From Thiohalocapsa sp. (lineage in GTDB: Bacteria > Pseudomonadota > Gammaproteobacteria > Chromatiales > Chromatiaceae): DNA of 64,000 nucleotides. The position numbers and the translations under genes are program-made. The stretch covers positions 1 through 64,000 of the forward strand of contig JAIPFF010000028.1 in NCBI GenBank assembly GCA_021736785.1, read 5' to 3'. The notes below the pieces were generated by a model. The model ran no database searches, was not told the DNA's origin, and saw nothing but the letters and a program-made list of their open reading frames with translations. Positions 48,486 to 56,964 of the stretch are shown here, in pieces; the stretch's first letter is position 1, and each line of letters opens with the position of its first letter.

Positions 48486-49822
48486 GTGGTCGGTACGCAG
48501 CTCATTCCAGCTATCAGGACTCAGGACTCGACTGGCTGGGGCGCATCCCGCAAACTTGGAAATTGCGACGGCTAGGCACCTACTTCCGGGAACGAAGAAC
48601 TAAGGTCAGTGACGCCGAGTACTCGGCACTGTCAGTCACGATGCAGGGCATAGTCCCGCAGCTAGACACCGCCGCTAAGACGAACGATGGCGACAGCAGA
48701 AAGCTGGTGCGTGCTGGCGACTTCGTGATTAACAGCCGATCTGACCGAAAGGGCTCCTCAGGAGTCTCTCCCTTCGATGGATCGGTGTCCCTTATCAGCA
48801 TCGTTCTAGAGCCACTCGGCATCCAATCGCGATTCGTGCACCACCTCCTGCGGAGCAACGCCTTCCAGGAAGAATTTTACCGCTTTGGCAAAGGCATTGT
48901 TGCCGATCTGTGGAGCACGAACTACGCCGCGATGAAGAACATCGTCATTCCAGTGATGTCGTGGCAAGAACAAACCCAAATCGCCAAGTTCCTCGACTAC
49001 GAGACTTCGAGGATTGATGCGCTGATCGAGAAGCAGCAGCAGCTCATCGCCTTGCTCAAAGAGAAACGTCAGGCCGTCATCAGCCATGCAGTCACCAGAG
49101 GCTTGAACCCCGACGCCCCCATGCGCGATTCCGGCGTCGAATGGCTGGGCGACGTCCCGGCGCATTGGGAGGTGAAGCGGCTGAAGCATCTCTTCACGGA
49201 GCCGTTGCGCAACGGTGTCTCTCCTCAAGCAGCGGAAACCGGCGGAAGCCCGACATTCTCGATAGCTGCTGTACGGGATGGCGTTGTTAACGTCCGATCT
49301 CATGTGAAGTATGCCGACATCTCCGGACATACCGCCCACCCCTATAGAGTGCAGCAGGGCGATGTAATGATGATGCGCGGAAACGGAAGCCGAGATCTCG
49401 TTGGATCTGTTGGAATCGTTGACGCACAGCCCCCAGACGGCTGCATCTACCCTGATATCCTCATTCGACTGCGCTTTTCCAAAGAGATCGACGCGCAACT
49501 GGCTGTACTGTTTTTGAACAGCACGATATCCCGCCCCCAGGTGGTGATGGGGGCGAAGACTGCGGCTGGTATCTGGAAGGTGTCCGGGGCAACGGTAGCC
49601 GAATTCGCGATCACGGTTCCGCCGCAGGGCGAGCAAGCAAGAATACTCGACTACCTGAATGCCGAGCTACAGAAGGCGGACGACCTCGTGGCGCTTGTCG
49701 AGTCGCAAGGGACTTTGCTCCAAGAACGCCGCACCGCCCTCATCTCCGCCGCCGTCACCGGCAAGATCGACGTGCGCGGCTGGAGGCCTCCCGACTTCGC
49801 GGCCGAAGCGGAGGTCGCATGA
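48482..49822 (+). CDS. hsdS: Type I restriction-modification system, specificity subunit
   Basis: A 446-residue HsdS that recognises a bipartite DNA sequence through two target-recognition domains. The two halves each begin with the same signature: DSGLDWLGRIPQTWKLRRL (about 13-31) and DSGVEWLGDVPAHWEVKRL (about 216-234). Each TRD is followed by a conserved helix, EQTQIAKFLDYETSRID and EQARILDYLNAELQKAD, which set the spacer length. Start is GTG 48482 in a GTGA overlap with the preceding frame. Its stop overlaps ATG 49819 of an hsdR remnant (ATGA). The recognition sequence cannot be predicted by eye. Confidence 0.96.
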   Translation: MSGRYAAHSSYQDSGLDWLGRIPQTWKLRRLGTYFRERRTKVSDAEYSALSVTMQGIVPQLDTAAKTNDGDSRKLVRAGDFVINSRSDRKGSSGVSPFDGSVSLISIVLEPLGIQSRFVHHLLRSNAFQEEFYRFGKGIVADLWSTNYAAMKNIVIPVMSWQEQTQIAKFLDYETSRIDALIEKQQQLIALLKEKRQAVISHAVTRGLNPDAPMRDSGVEWLGDVPAHWEVKRLKHLFTEPLRNGVSPQAAETGGSPTFSIAAVRDGVVNVRSHVKYADISGHTAHPYRVQQGDVMMMRGNGSRDLVGSVGIVDAQPPDGCIYPDILIRLRFSKEIDAQLAVLFLNSTISRPQVVMGAKTAAGIWKVSGATVAEFAITVPPQGEQARILDYLNAELQKADDLVALVESQGTLLQERRTALISAAVTGKIDVRGWRPPDFAAEAEVA

Positions 49823-49929
49823 GCGCCGACGCCAAAGAAGCCGCCTTCCAGCAGGACATCATCGACCCGATGTGTGATGCCGACTGGCAGCTCTCGCCGT
49901 CCGCACCCCGCACGGAGGCCACTGGATGA
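49819..49929 (+). pseudogene. Duplicated 5' fragment of hsdR
   Basis: A 36-codon frame starting ATG 49819 (SADAKEAAFQQDIIDPM, and so on) that copies the first 18 codons of hsdR (SDSKEAAFQQDIIDQM) before diverging and stopping at 49929. A block of 35 bp (49833-49867) is identical to 50957-50991 in the intact hsdR. It overlaps hsdS and the next gene by ATGA on both sides. It marks the original hsdS-hsdR junction, now separated by a 1.1-kb insert. Confidence 0.8.
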
Positions 49930-50474
49930 GTGCCGAGTTTTCCAAGTCCGCGCCCTTGTTCGAGGACATCCAATCGCTGATCGATTCCGCCCGTCAGCGG
50001 GCGACCGTGGCGGTGAATGCGGAGCTGACCTTGCTCTATTGGCAGGTGGGTCAGCGGATACAGACGGAAGTCTTGCGCGGCGAGCGGGCCGAATATGGCA
50101 AGCAGGTGATCGCGGGACTTGCCGAACGGCTGACCGCCACCTACGGCAAAGGCTGGAGCCGCAAGCAGTTGCATCATTGTCTCCGCTTTGCGGAGACATT
50201 TCCCGACCGCCAGATTGTCTCCGCGCTGCGGAGACAGTTGAGCTGGACACACATCAAAGCGCTGATTTATATAGAAGACCCCCTCAAGCGCGACTTCTAC
50301 ACCCAGATGGCGCAACTCGAAGGCTGGTCTATCCGCACGCTGAGCGAACGCATCAGGAAGATTGGAAACTACGAAACACGCAAAATGCGCGAAAGAAGAG
50401 TGGAGGCTTCCGTGTGGATCGAGTTTTTTCGCGCTTTTCGCGTGTTTCGTAGTTCAAACAAAATGTGCGACTAG
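49926..50474 (+). CDS. Truncated DUF1016 (YhcG-like) protein, N-terminal domain only
   Basis: A 182-residue protein matching the N-terminal helical domain of DUF1016/YhcG proteins: LFEDIQSLIDSARQRATVAVN, LLYWQVGQRIQ, YGKQVIAGLAERL, WSRKQLHHCLRFAETFPD and LEGWSIRTLSERI. Full-length members (about 340-375) continue with a PD-(D/E)xK nuclease domain. Here the sense ends near residue 146, exactly where a 15-bp repeat starts, and the last 35 residues are Arg-rich filler. It is probably a truncated, possibly inactive gene carried by the insert between hsdS and hsdR. Confidence 0.82.
   Translation: MSAEFSKSAPLFEDIQSLIDSARQRATVAVNAELTLLYWQVGQRIQTEVLRGERAEYGKQVIAGLAERLTATYGKGWSRKQLHHCLRFAETFPDRQIVSALRRQLSWTHIKALIYIEDPLKRDFYTQMAQLEGWSIRTLSERIRKIGNYETRKMRERRVEASVWIEFFRAFRVFRSSNKMCD
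50367..50381. repeat. 15-bp repeat, inverted copy
   Basis: aactacgaaacacgc, the reverse complement of the repeats at 50440-50454 and 50900-50914. It sits at the point where DUF1016 similarity stops. Confidence 0.85.
50436..50454. repeat. 19-bp repeat, direct copy 1
   Basis: tttcgcgtgtttcgtagtt, identical to 50896-50914. It lies just before the GxxExxY gene; with 50367-50381 it can form a long stem. Confidence 0.88.
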
Positions 50475-50501
50475 TCCTTGAACGCGAAAGGCACGAAGAC
50501 G

Positions 50502-50912
50502 ATGACCGGAGAAATCCTTTTCAAAGAACAAAGCTATCGCATCGTCGGAGCTTGTTTCGAGGTCTACAAAGAGAAAGGCAACGGCTTCTTGGAAGCGGTG
50601 TATCAAGAATGCCTGGCTCGCGAGCTGCACGAGCAAGAGATTCCGTTCGAAGAAAAGCCTCGGCTTCGACTCGAGTACAAGGGCCACGCGCTGCGGCAAG
50701 AGTACCAGCCAGACTTTGTCTGTTACGGCGAGATCATTCTCGAAATCAAGGCGGCCAAGCAGTTGACCGACGAGCACCGGGCGCAAGTGATCAACTACCT
50801 GAAGGCAACAGGTAAGCAGCTTGGCTTGCTAGTCAACTTCGGCCACTACCCGAAGATCGAGCACCAACGCTTCGTCAATCAACGCCTTTCGCGTGTTTCG
50901 CGTGTTTCGTAG
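50502..50912 (+). CDS. GxxExxY protein
   Basis: A 136-residue member of the GxxExxY family (signature GNGFLEAVY), with ARELHEQEIPFEEKP, YQPDFVCYGEIILEIKAAKQL and HRAQVINYLKATGKQLGLLVNFG. The D..ExK arrangement in the second half resembles a PD-(D/E)xK nuclease-like core, though activity is not established. The last residues (RLSRVSRVS) are encoded by the flanking repeat. Start ATG 50502 is preferred; a TTG at 50478 is possible. It is framed by 19-bp direct repeats (50436-50454, 50896-50914), as if it were a small mobile cassette. Confidence 0.93.
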   Translation: MTGEILFKEQSYRIVGACFEVYKEKGNGFLEAVYQECLARELHEQEIPFEEKPRLRLEYKGHALRQEYQPDFVCYGEIILEIKAAKQLTDEHRAQVINYLKATGKQLGLLVNFGHYPKIEHQRFVNQRLSRVSRVS

Positions 50913-50914
50913 TT
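50896..50914. repeat. 19-bp repeat, direct copy 2
   Basis: Identical to 50436-50454. It overlaps the last codons of the GxxExxY gene and includes its stop codon. Confidence 0.88.
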
Positions 50915-50942
50915 GCAAAAAATGACCGGCAAGAGAACGCTG

Positions 50943-53900
50943 ATGACCAGTGACAGCAAAGAAGCCGCCTTCCAGCAGGACATCATCGACCAGATGATCG
51001 CGGGCGGCTGGCGGCTCGGCGAACCCGCCGGCTACGACCGCGAACGGGCGCTGTATACCTCTGACTGCCTGGCCTACGTCAAGACGACTCAGCCGAAGGC
51101 TTGGGAGAAGTACCAGAAGCTCTACCCGAGCAACCCCGAGCAGGCGTTTATCGACACGCTCGCCGCCCAGCTCGGCAAGGCCGACCCGCACGCATCGGAC
51201 AAGAGCCTGCGCACCTTCGGCACCCTGGGGGTGCTGCGCCACGAGCTGCGCGACAAGTCCGCCGCCTTCAAGCTCTGCCAGTTCAAACCCGAGCATGGCC
51301 TGAACCCGGATACCCTGGCCATGTACGCGGGCAACATCCTGCGCCTGGTGCCGGAGCTCGTCTACAGCCCCTATGCCACCGCGGCCCATCTCGTGGACAC
51401 CGGTAGCAAGTCCAAGGCCTGGCGCATCGACCTGGTGCTGTTTCTCAACGGCATCCCCGTCGTCACGCTGGAGCTGAAGAGCGAGTTCAAGCAGGCGGTC
51501 GACAACGCCATCAGGCAGTACAAGAAGACCCGCCTGCCGAAAGACCCCGCGACCAACAAGCCCGAGCCGCTGCTGACCTTCAAGCGCGGCGCGCTGGTGC
51601 ACTTCGCCGTCAGTCAGTACGAGGTGTACATGACGACGAAGCTGGCGGGCTCCGAGACGCGCTTCCGCCCCTTCAACCGCGGCACCGCGGACGGCGGCGC
51701 GGGCAACGACCTGCCCGAAGACGTCGACACCCATGCCACCGCCTACCTGTGGAATCAGGTGCTGGCCCCGGCCAACCTCCTGCAGATCATCGGGCGCTTC
51801 ATCCATCTGGAGATCGAGACCGAAGAGGCCTGGGACGGGCGCAAGACCAAGAAGGAGAACCTGATCTTCCCCCGCTACCACCAGTGGGATCTGGTCACCC
51901 GGCTGGTGCAGGCCAGCCGCGAGGAAGGCCCCGGCCATAAGTACCTCGCCCAGCACAGCGCGGGCTCGGGCAAGTCCAACTCCATCGCCTGGACCGCGCA
52001 CCAGCTCGCGTCGCTCTACGACAACTCTCCAGGAAAAGGGGGCGAGAAGGTGTTTCACTCGGTCATCGTGGTGACCGACCGCACCGTGCTCGATGACCAG
52101 CTGCAGGACACGATCTACCAGTTCGAGCACGCCGATGGCGTGGTCGGGCGCATCAACCGGGACGAGGGCCAGGGCTCCAAGTCCGAGAAGCTGGCGCACG
52201 CGCTGGAGCACAGCCAGCCGATCGTCATCGTGACCATCCAAACCTTTCCCTATGTGCTCAAGGCCATCCAGGACAGCGTCAGCCTCAAGGAGCGCCGCTA
52301 CGCGATCATCGCCGACGAGGCGCACTCGTCGCAGTCCGGCCGCACGGCGGGCAAGCTGAAGGCGGTATTGACCAGCGAGGCCCCGGATGACCCGGATGAC
52401 CCGGATGAGGCCAGTGTCGAAACAAGCGCCGAGGACATGCTGGCGGCCAGCGTCGCATCACGCCGCGCCTCGCCCAACCTCAGCTACTACGCCTTCACCG
52501 CCACGCCCAAGAGCAAGACGCTGGAGCTGTTCGGGCGCTTGCCCAATCCCGACGAGCCGCCCTCGAAGACGAACAAGCCGCGGGCGTTTCACGTCTACAG
52601 CATGCGCCAGGCGATCGAGGAGGGCTACATCCTCGACGTGCTGAAGAACTACACCAGCTACAAGGTGGCCTACAACCTGGCGCAGAAGGTCGCGGCGGCA
52701 GACACCGAGGTCGACAGCAAGAAGGCCAAGGTCAAGCTCAACCAGTGGGTGCGCCTGCACGACTACAACATCGCCCAGAAGGTGATGGTGATCGTCGAGC
52801 ACTTCCGCGGCACGGTGCTGGGGCTGCTGGGCGGGCACGCCAAGGCGATGGTGGTGACGGGCTCACGTAAAGAGGCGGTGCGCTACAAGCTGGAGTTCGA
52901 CAAGTACATCCAGAAGAATGCCTATAGCCAGTTGCGGGCGATGGTGGCCTTTTCCGGTGACGTCAGCTTCAACGCCGCCGACCCGCACAGCCAAGACCTG
53001 CTCGGCGAGACCTTCACCGAGACCGGCATGAACCCCGACCTCAAGGGGCGGGATCTGCGCAAGGCCTTCGACACCGACGACTATCACGTCATGATCGTCG
53101 CGAATAAGTTCCAGACCGGTTTCGATCAGCCCAAGCTCTGCGCCATGTACGTGGACAAGAAGCTCGGCGGTGTGGACTGCGTGCAAACCCTGTCGCGCCT
53201 GAACCGGATCTACCCCGGCAAGCAGGAGACCTACGTCCTCGACTTCTTCAACGAGCCCGCCGATGTGCTGGCGGCGTTTCAGGAGTACTACCAGACCGCG
53301 CAACTGCTCGATGTGTCGGACCCGAACCTGATCTGGGACCTGTTCGAGAAGCTGCGGGGCGCCGGCATCTTCCTGTGGACCGAGGTCACGCAGTTCAGCG
53401 AGGTCTTTTTCACCAAGAGCAAGAGCAACGCCGCCATCGGCAATCTGTGCAAGCCGGCAGTGCAACGCTGGCAGGCGCGCTACGCCCGGGCGCAGGCCGA
53501 CTATGCCAAACACAAGAAGCTATTCGACCACGCCAAGTCGCTGAACGATGCGACCTTCATCGCCAATACCGAGACGGACATGCAGGCGTCCAAGCGCGAG
53601 CTGGACGGGCTTGGGCTATTCAAGACCGACCTGGTGGCGTTCACGCGCTACTACGAGTTCATGTCCCAGATCGTCGATTACGACAGCCACGACCTGGAGC
53701 GGCTGAGCCTCTACGCGAGACATCTCGCCCCGTTGCTGCGGGAGAAGGCGCCAAATGAAGATCCCATTGACCTGAGTTCCGTGGAGTTGAGCCACTACCG
53801 CCTGTCGAAGCTCAAGCAGCAGGATCTGCTGATGGTCAAGGACGTTGAGGGGGGCCTGTATTCGGGCGGGGACCTGGGCACCGGCAAGCCCAGGAACAAA

Positions 53901-54242
53901 GAAGACGCATGGCTCTCACAGATCATTAGCCGTCTCAACGAGCTGTTCGTGACCGACGGGCTGACCGACAAGGATCTGATCAACTACGCGCGCACGATCC
54001 GCGACAAGGTCCGTGAAAACCAGCGGGTCATGCACCAGATCGCCAATAATTCCCGAGAGCAGGCGTTGCTCGGCGACTTCCCCGGCGCGCTCGACGACGC
54101 CGTAATGGAAAGCGGCGAGGCGCACCAGAACCAGATGATGCAGTACCTCAACAGCAAGGAGCTGCAGGCCGGGTTTCAGAGGGTGGTCTTCGACATGCTG
54201 CTGGCGGGGGAAGCGCCGGCAGCCGGCAATGGCGGTGTGTAA
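50943..54242 (+). CDS. hsdR: Type I restriction-modification system, restriction/translocase subunit
   Basis: A 1099-residue HsdR, the ATP-dependent DNA translocase and endonuclease. The N-terminal nuclease domain has the PD-(D/E)xK set: Asp163 and Glu177-x-Lys179 in ELKS. The SF2 helicase motor follows with Walker A SAGSGKS (about 339-345), DEAH at 458-461, FTATP and the late QTGFDQP and SRLNRI motifs. The C-terminal region would contact HsdM. ATG 50943 is chosen by alignment with the duplicated 5' copy at 49819; ATG 50922 is also possible. A short Asp/Pro microrepeat (DDPDDPDEA) sits near residue 485. The gene looks intact. Confidence 0.97.
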   Translation: MTSDSKEAAFQQDIIDQMIAGGWRLGEPAGYDRERALYTSDCLAYVKTTQPKAWEKYQKLYPSNPEQAFIDTLAAQLGKADPHASDKSLRTFGTLGVLRHELRDKSAAFKLCQFKPEHGLNPDTLAMYAGNILRLVPELVYSPYATAAHLVDTGSKSKAWRIDLVLFLNGIPVVTLELKSEFKQAVDNAIRQYKKTRLPKDPATNKPEPLLTFKRGALVHFAVSQYEVYMTTKLAGSETRFRPFNRGTADGGAGNDLPEDVDTHATAYLWNQVLAPANLLQIIGRFIHLEIETEEAWDGRKTKKENLIFPRYHQWDLVTRLVQASREEGPGHKYLAQHSAGSGKSNSIAWTAHQLASLYDNSPGKGGEKVFHSVIVVTDRTVLDDQLQDTIYQFEHADGVVGRINRDEGQGSKSEKLAHALEHSQPIVIVTIQTFPYVLKAIQDSVSLKERRYAIIADEAHSSQSGRTAGKLKAVLTSEAPDDPDDPDEASVETSAEDMLAASVASRRASPNLSYYAFTATPKSKTLELFGRLPNPDEPPSKTNKPRAFHVYSMRQAIEEGYILDVLKNYTSYKVAYNLAQKVAAADTEVDSKKAKVKLNQWVRLHDYNIAQKVMVIVEHFRGTVLGLLGGHAKAMVVTGSRKEAVRYKLEFDKYIQKNAYSQLRAMVAFSGDVSFNAADPHSQDLLGETFTETGMNPDLKGRDLRKAFDTDDYHVMIVANKFQTGFDQPKLCAMYVDKKLGGVDCVQTLSRLNRIYPGKQETYVLDFFNEPADVLAAFQEYYQTAQLLDVSDPNLIWDLFEKLRGAGIFLWTEVTQFSEVFFTKSKSNAAIGNLCKPAVQRWQARYARAQADYAKHKKLFDHAKSLNDATFIANTETDMQASKRELDGLGLFKTDLVAFTRYYEFMSQIVDYDSHDLERLSLYARHLAPLLREKAPNEDPIDLSSVELSHYRLSKLKQQDLLMVKDVEGGLYSGGDLGTGKPRNKEDAWLSQIISRLNELFVTDGLTDKDLINYARTIRDKVRENQRVMHQIANNSREQALLGDFPGALDDAVMESGEAHQNQMMQYLNSKELQAGFQRVVFDMLLAGEAPAAGNGGV

Positions 54243-54285
54243 GGCGTGCAGGTGGACCTGGATCTAGCGAATTTGTTCGACTAGA

Positions 54286-54411
54286 TGTCAGGTCCCGCCA
54301 GCACATGACGAGTATGGCGACAACTCCGAAGTTTCCCGCCTTTTGGTCGACGCCCGTGATCTGCTCGAGCTTCACGCCGATATGGACGGGGCTGGGATCG
54401 AGGGCAGATCG
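54286..54411 (-). pseudogene. Possible remnant of a neurotransmitter-gated-channel-like domain
   Basis: In the gap after hsdR one minus-strand frame reads SPVHIGVKLEQITGVDQKAG, then NFGVVAILVMCWRD, resembling the first strands of Cys-loop-type ligand-binding domains (V-x-V-x-L-x-Q-I-x-x-V-D then W-x-D). No signal peptide or transmembrane part follows; the frame becomes arbitrary. It is offered as a remnant only. Confidence 0.3.
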
Positions 54412-54471
54412 GCCCGCCCCATGCCTCTCATCGCGCTTCCTCCAACTTAGGCAGCCGCTCCGCCGGCGCGG

Positions 54472-55407
54472 TCAGGCGGCGGCCGTCGCCCGCCCCTCCC
54501 TGTCCCCGGCACCATCCACCGCGAACTCCGATGTCAGCCGCTCCAACAGCTTCCGCAACTCGCCGGTCATGATGGTCAGCTCGGCATCGAGACGGGCGTT
54601 CTCGTCCTCGTTGCCCTCGTCGACGGCGTCTTCGATCAGCTCGTCGGCGAAGCGCAGGCGCTTCAGGCCCAGGTCTTCGTCCAGCACCAGCGAGAGGTGG
54701 TCGTTCCAGGTCAGGCCCAGGGCGACGACGTGCTTGCCGTTGTCCAGGTGGGCCTTGACCTCGGGTACGGTCAGGTCCATGCCGCGGCAGCGGATCACCG
54801 AGCGGCTGTCGGCCGGGTCGCGCAGCTCGCATTGGTCTTCGAGGTCGAGCCCGGTGGCTGCCGAGCCCGTGGTCACCCAAGCGCTCAGGCGCTCGGCCAC
54901 CGACACCGTCGGCGTCAGCGGCTTGGCCGGGAAGGTATCCAGGCTCTTGCGCAGCAGCGACAGGATCTCCTCGGCCACCTTGTCGCTGGACGCATCGACG
55001 ACGGCCCAGCCGCCGGCCGGGTCGATATAGGCGCGAATCAGCCGCGAGCGGGTGAAGGCCTGCGGCAGCATCTGGGTGAGCAGATCCTCGCGCAGTTGGG
55101 TGCGCTCGCGCCGGGAGACCTCGCGCAGCTCTCCCTGCTCGATCTCGGCGACGCGCTCGGCGACGGCCTCGGCGACGACGGAGGCCGGCAGCAGCCGCTC
55201 CTGTCGCCGGGCGGCGATCAGCAAGCAGCCATTGATCGGGTGCACCAAATCGTCGGAATTGGGACCGAGCGGCGAGCCCCAGCCGATGGTGGCGACCTCG
55301 AGCGGTCCGCAAGGCCGAAACCGTTGCGCGGAAAGCCGCTCGTGGAGTTGCATGGAATCCATCTCGAACGGCACGCTGAGCCGAAAGACCTTGGCGTTCT
55401 TGAACAC
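54472..55407 (-). CDS. rdgC: Recombination-associated protein RdgC
   Basis: A 311-residue RdgC, a ring-forming DNA-binding protein that can hold RecA in check and is important in some replication-fork contexts. Family pattern: FKNAKVFRLSVPF at the start, GPLEVATIGWGSPLG, the INGCLLIAARRQERLLPASVV block, LPQAFTRSRLIRAYID, and later LGLTWNDHLSLVLDEDLGLKRL. Start GTG 55407 is preceded by GAGGG about 8 bases upstream and matches the usual N-terminus. It is next to the hsd operon but convergent to it, with 229 bases between. Confidence 0.95.
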   Translation of the reverse strand: MFKNAKVFRLSVPFEMDSMQLHERLSAQRFRPCGPLEVATIGWGSPLGPNSDDLVHPINGCLLIAARRQERLLPASVVAEAVAERVAEIEQGELREVSRRERTQLREDLLTQMLPQAFTRSRLIRAYIDPAGGWAVVDASSDKVAEEILSLLRKSLDTFPAKPLTPTVSVAERLSAWVTTGSAATGLDLEDQCELRDPADSRSVIRCRGMDLTVPEVKAHLDNGKHVVALGLTWNDHLSLVLDEDLGLKRLRFADELIEDAVDEGNEDENARLDAELTIMTGELRKLLERLTSEFAVDGAGDREGRATAAA

Positions 55408-55731
55408 GGGCTGCCCTCGCTGCGAAAAGCCCGCGATTATCCGCACGCGGGCGGGAACCGCAAGGCGGTCCGCCCGACGGCAGTCGGCGCATGGCCGGCG
55501 AGCGCGGGTGAAGCATCGACCGCCGTCAGCCCGCGGAGCTCGATGCGGACCGCCGGACGTGCAAAAGACTTGCGGTGCGCGGGGGTTGGCATACGGCGCC
55601 CGCAATCGCCGCCGCGCCGAATGCCGGGCCCATGCCGCGCCGGGCGTTTGCTCGGCACGGGCGTCCGATCCGACCTGGTCCGGTCCGGCCTGTAACGATC
55701 CGTTGCGATCGCGCTTCCGACCCGCGATCGA
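55408..55731. other. Intergenic region, no gene seen
   Basis: 324 bases between amrS (stop at 55732) and rdgC (start at 55407), both on the minus strand. No supported frame, tRNA or clear terminator. It should include the rdgC promoter. Confidence 0.5.
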
Positions 55732-56850
55732 CTAATCCGCGGCCTCCCCTACAGGCGCATGCACCGTGCGAAGGGGCAGCCGGCGCGAACCCCAATCGCC
55801 GGGAGCGGCCTCGAAGACCCCGGCGCAGGGGGTACCGCAGGCCTCGCATCGCCCGTCGGCCGTCAGCCCCCAGCGTCCGAGCCGATACCAGTCGCGCTCG
55901 ATCAGCAGGTGGCCGCAGTCATGACAGAAGGTGCTGCCGCCGTCGGCGTCTTGCACATTGCCGGTGTAGGCGTAACGCACGCCCTGTTGCGTTGCGATGG
56001 CTCGCGCGCGGGTCAGCGTCGATGCCGGTGTCGGCGGGATGTCGCGCATCTTGTAGTCCGGGTGAAAGGCGCTGAAGTGCATCGGCACGTCCGGGCCCAG
56101 ATGCTCGACCACCCATGCCGCCATGCGCTCGATTTCAGCGTCGCTGTCGTTCTCGCCGGGGATCAACAGGGTCGTCAGCTCAAGCCAGACGTTGGTCTGC
56201 GCGCGCAGATATTGCAGCGTCTCCAGCACCGGGGCCAGGCTGGCGCTGCAGAGCTTTTTGTAGAAGCGCTCGGTGAAGCCCTTCAGGTCAACGTTGGCGG
56301 CATCCATGTCGGCGAAGAAGCGCTCCCGCGCGCCGGCGGAAACATAGCCTGCCGTCACGGCGACATTCTTGATGCCGTGGGCATGGCAAGCCTCGGCCGT
56401 GTCGCAGGCATACTCGAGGAAAATGACCGGGTCGTTGTACGTATAGGCCACGCTGCGACAGCCATGCTCCGCCGCCGTCAGCGCGATCTGCTGCGGCGAT
56501 GCCTCGGACGCAAGCGTGTCCATTTCCCGCGACTTGCTCATGTCCCAGTTCTGGCAAAAGCGGCAGGTCAGATTGCAGCCCGCGGTGCCGAAGGACAGCA
56601 CTGGCGTGCCCGGCAGGAAGTGGTTGAGCGGCTTCTTCTCGATGGGATCGATGCAGAAGCCGCTGGAGCGCCCATAGGTATAGAGCACGACTTCGCCGCC
56701 CTCGCGGCCGCGCACGAAGCACAGGCCGCGCTGGCCTTCGTGCAGGGCGCAGGCCCGCGGACAGACGTCGCAGACGACCCGGCCGTCGTCGAGCCGGTGC
56801 CAGAATTCGGTGGGATGGGAAGCCGGAGCTGCTTTGGCCGGCGCGTTCAT
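55732..56850 (-). CDS. amrS: AmmeMemoRadiSam system radical SAM enzyme
   Basis: A 372-residue radical S-adenosylmethionine enzyme of the AmrS family. The [4Fe-4S]-binding CxxxCxxC appears as CNLTCRFCQNW, preceded by a Cys-rich N-terminal block (VCDVCPRACALHEGQRGLC) and followed by KNVAVTAGYVS and NVDLKGFTERFYKKL. An additional C-terminal pair of CxxC motifs (CHDC..CEAC) suggests a zinc site. The reaction in this system is not established. Start ATG 56850 with GGGAGG about 10 bases upstream. It diverges from amrB and amrA, the two other members of the AmmeMemoRadiSam set. Confidence 0.95.
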   Translation of the reverse strand: MNAPAKAAPASHPTEFWHRLDDGRVVCDVCPRACALHEGQRGLCFVRGREGGEVVLYTYGRSSGFCIDPIEKKPLNHFLPGTPVLSFGTAGCNLTCRFCQNWDMSKSREMDTLASEASPQQIALTAAEHGCRSVAYTYNDPVIFLEYACDTAEACHAHGIKNVAVTAGYVSAGARERFFADMDAANVDLKGFTERFYKKLCSASLAPVLETLQYLRAQTNVWLELTTLLIPGENDSDAEIERMAAWVVEHLGPDVPMHFSAFHPDYKMRDIPPTPASTLTRARAIATQQGVRYAYTGNVQDADGGSTFCHDCGHLLIERDWYRLGRWGLTADGRCEACGTPCAGVFEAAPGDWGSRRLPLRTVHAPVGEAAD

Positions 56851-56964
56851 GGCGGTGACCTCCCGGGTGTGCTGCCCTAGATACATGCCGAGATTCAAAT
56901 CGGCTGCCGCGCTACACTAAAAGCATAGACAGCAAAGCCACCGGAAACACTCGGGGAACCATCG

